A DNA stretch of 64,000 nucleotides from Allodiplogaster sudhausi (lineage: Eukaryota; Nematoda; Chromadorea; Rhabditida; Diplogasteridae). The DNA lies in contig CALZFC010000009.1 in NCBI GenBank assembly GCA_945643635.1, forward strand, positions 6,566,501-6,630,500. The letters run 5' to 3'. Positions 61,289 through 64,000 of the stretch are shown one piece after another; within the stretch, counting starts at the first letter, position 1, and every line of letters begins with the position of its first letter. The notes under the pieces were generated by a model, which was given only the letters and a program-made list of their open reading frames with translations, did no database searches and was not told the DNA's origin. Made by a program: the position numbers and the translations under genes.

Positions 61289-64000
61289 TCATCTCTCACC
61301 AACTGCTCCTCCACCTCTGTCTCCTGCCCCTCTTTTTCTGGCTCCAAAGAGAATCGGATTACTGGCTATGCCAGGCGCGCATGCTTTATCCTTAGGGGCT
61401 CTAACATGTAGCACTGCTAGACCCCGATTAAACAGAGATAGAGAGAGAGAGAGATAAAACACGTGGCTGACGAGAGAGTGTGCAAGCGTGTGGTGGCAGA
61501 GAAGGACGAAAAAAAGCACAAACCGATGAATGAATAAACGAGTCTGTTTGTGTGGTACTTATCTGGTACAAAATAGCTTCCTACTTTCCTCCTCAACCGG
61601 AGTACCAAATGTTTTTCTCTTTGCCCCTCCTGAAAAAACGCATTAGAATTTGAAGAAAAAAAAACTACCTTCCTGTAAGTTAGGGTTGTTTGCAATATTA
61701 CGGTTCGATTCTGCAAAAAGAAGAGAAAGAAGACGAAGAGAAACGGGGGTCCGCGTCACTCCCTCACCTTCTGCACAACCACCATCACGGCTCTCCGTGT
61801 TTTGTTAACTTCTTTCGCCTTGGCCCGAGAAGATGGAGTTGTAACCGTCCGTCAAGATGATTTATGATGCACTTCGTATGGCAAATAGTAGCCATCATCA
61901 TCATCATTTCCCTGGAGAGATAGAGAGGAAATGTGTGAGAGAGAGACGCAGAGAACGAGAGACAGACAGAGAAGGACGGCATAGGGCAGGCTCTTCCGTC
62001 AACACAGTGTCTGCAAGTCAAATCTCTGCGTGAAAATCCCGGATAGCAAAATATGCAAATTTAACGGAGAGGATAAAGGAGCAGCAGAAGTGCTCCGTGT
62101 GGTCCGTCTCTGCTCTTTGCACTCGCCCTCCACCCCCCCCCCCCCTGTCTTGTTGTGACGGTCGAGTGCAGTTAAGACCACAGAGAAAAGAGCACCGAGT
62201 GATAACTTCAATGTATTATTTATTATTGCTATGTTGACGATTGAGCAATCAGTCACAAAGTCTAGCAAACGTTGACGAGCATCTCATGATTTGCAGCTGC
62301 AGAGCGCCTATAGTAACAAATTATGGAACATTCACAGGGCGGATCGGTGTTCAGTGTGCCCTCTTTCCTGTGGTCAAAAGTGAATTCCCAGAGAACGCTG
62401 TTTCCTGATTTTCTTCACGCTCTATCTTTATCCTTCTCTCGCCGTCTAGCTTACATCACACACTCTCCACATTCTCTCGCCCGCCTCTATTGTCCTCCCT
62501 CCATTCCTCCCTTCATCTGGCGTCATCCAACACACTTTCCTCTCTGCTTGCATTCTAAGAAAACCCGTAGGGCTTGTCCTGATTTGTTGGAGGGCTTAGT
62601 TAGCTGGCGTGCTCCTTGAGGCTGGTCTGCATGATCTCTGCTCGTTTAAAGATTGAAGAATGTCCTCATGGCCCTCGTCAACTCAATCTCGGCAGATATG
62701 TATTATGCGTTACTCGGGTGTTGTAAGCGCACTTCGCCATAAGTGGCCAGAGTCAATTCGGGGGAGCAAAAAGGTAGAGGGAAGTGAGAGTGAGGAATGA
62801 ATAAGGAAGAGACTGACGGAGGAGAAGGGAGGGGGGGGGGGTGCCAGCACCCATGTCATTCTGAGTGACATTGAGTTGCACCATGACGGTTGTCTCGTTT
62901 CGCACTCCTCGCAGAAGGGGGCGATTTGGCCCGGATAAGGCTCCTCTCTCTGAAAAAAAAACTCCCCCCAAAATGAAGGCGAGAAAAACCCGCGGGAAAA
63001 CGACGAGCGAGAGAAAAAATTAACAAACATGAGAAGCGGCAAGGAAAAAAAGAGAAGATATTATACTAGTTCGACGCGTTCAGACATCGCCTGCACGAAC
63101 GTACAGATATTTGACAAGAGGCCTGACACGCCCGGAATGCCAAGAGTTCGCCCCCCATGCCCTGTCACTTTGCAGAACAAGTGTGAAGGAACAAGCAAGT
63201 AGCAAAGGAACATGTTCGCTCAAGGCACAGGCATTGTAAAATTAATAGCGAAAACCCTATTTTTGGATGACTTTAGATGCTATTCCAGAAGGTCTTATGA
63301 AAATCAAATTCCCCCCAAATGTTTGTCCAGTTCTTAGAGAGTTTGAAATCCCGAGACAATCTTGAGAATTGATTAAATAACACAAGAATTTTGGTGCAAT
63401 TACGCTAAACGATTTATGAAACAATTGTTGCAAAAATGAAAATATTATACATAAAAATATTTTTCTGATTCAAGATCATCATTCTCGGGAACGCGCTGGT
63501 GGTGCTGACGGTCTACTTGGATGACAAGCTGCGGAGGCAGCGGCAGAACTGGCTGATCGTGTCGCTCGCTGTCGCTGATCTCTTGGTCGGCCTGCTCGTC
63601 ATGCCGCTCACTCTGCTCTACGAAGTACTCGGCAGATGGACGCTCGGTTAGTCTCATCTCATTCTTCTTTTAAAGAGCACACACGAAAGCCAAATCATCG
63701 TCATAAATTCTTTTACATGATTTTTTTTCTCCTAAAAGTGCCCCAAGATTCAAGCAATTGGAAGAAGAAATTATGAATTTTCAGCTCTTTTCAGAATAGT
63801 TATAATAGTCTAGTTCGAGATTGTAAAAACATTGTCTTACATTTCCATAATTTGTCTGAGCTTTACTGAAGCTTGTTTCTTTGCCCAAGATAATATCAAA
63901 GTGTAGAGATTAGAAATATGTTTTTACAACAACTTGTGTGATTCTTTTCTCCAAAATCATAATCAAATTCGGCTTTCATTTCCTGCTCTATGCGCTATGA
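60505..64000 (+). CDS. Aminergic-type class A GPCR, 5' part (N terminus, TM1, TM2)
   Basis: Two coding exons are visible: 60505-60615 (ATG start) and 63475-63646, joined in phase 0; the second ends in phase 1 at GTTAGT and the rest lies beyond the window. The 94 residues begin MDEILPSAQSCEASFAFECL, with no signal peptide and no N-glycosylation sequon. TM1 spans the intron (AIVTIASTLTVTL, then IIILGNALVVLTVY) and holds the conserved Asn1.50 in GN. TM2 reads NWLIVSLAVADLLVGLLVMP with Asp2.50, followed by YEVLGRWTLG, the W-x-x/F-G loop that precedes TM3. The LAVADLLVG pattern is typical of biogenic amine receptors, and I cannot tell which amine. The first intron is 2.86 kb, much longer than other introns here. 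Confidence 0.85.
60616..63474. other. Long first intron of the second GPCR
   Basis: It contains a CT array at 61242-61287, GA patches at about 61439-61456 and 61918-61975, a run of 13 C at 62133-62145 and a run of 12 G at 62830-62841. Unlike most shorter introns of the window it mixes CT and GA orientations. No exon is apparent inside. Confidence 0.55.
63647..64000. other. Intron sequence at the window end
   Basis: AT-rich sequence following the second coding exon of the GPCR. I see no exon with TM3 features before the window ends. Confidence 0.5.

Overview
The window is eukaryotic and almost certainly nematode. The genes are many small GC-rich exons separated by AT-rich introns, and one of them is a chemoreceptor of the nematode-specific SRA/SRAB type. 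I cannot name the species. Intergenic DNA and introns are loaded with (CT)n/(GA)n microsatellites, and there are eight C or G runs of 11 or more bases.

Layout. 1-520 (+): the last three exons of an aminergic-type class A GPCR (TM6 end, TM7, tail). 2872-7773 (+): an I-BAR/IMD plus SH3 protein of the IRSp53/BAIAP2 kind. 8189-11454 (-): a complete 207-residue globin with an acylation-type N terminus. 12955-16393 (-): a complete 376-residue SRA/SRAB-like serpentine chemoreceptor. 18157-24514 (-): a roughly 920-residue protein with 11 C2H2 zinc fingers and an acidic C terminus, in about 26 exons. 24515-36766: repeat-rich DNA in which I support no gene. 36767-40573 (+): a secreted, probably GPI-anchored protein with three Ly6/three-finger-like domains. 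40574-60504: no gene supported, but two long inverted-repeat elements, one Tc1-type at 43294-44884 and one of 2.8 kb at 51645-54437. 60505-64000 (+): the first two coding exons of a second aminergic-type GPCR (N terminus, TM1, TM2).

All exon models were joined by hand from splice signals and reading phase. The globin, chemoreceptor and Ly6 models close perfectly in phase. The zinc-finger model has one weak junction and the I-BAR model has one phase conflict. The genes do not form an operon or a pathway; several (two GPCRs, chemoreceptor, globin, GPI-type protein) would fit neuronal or sensory expression, but that is inference.

Most unusual signals: a 67-bp inverted copy of an exon/intron junction that brackets exon 4 of the Ly6 gene; about 10% GC-AG introns and many GAG acceptors; introns repeatedly placed between the two zinc-binding histidines of the fingers; and the two giant palindromic elements.
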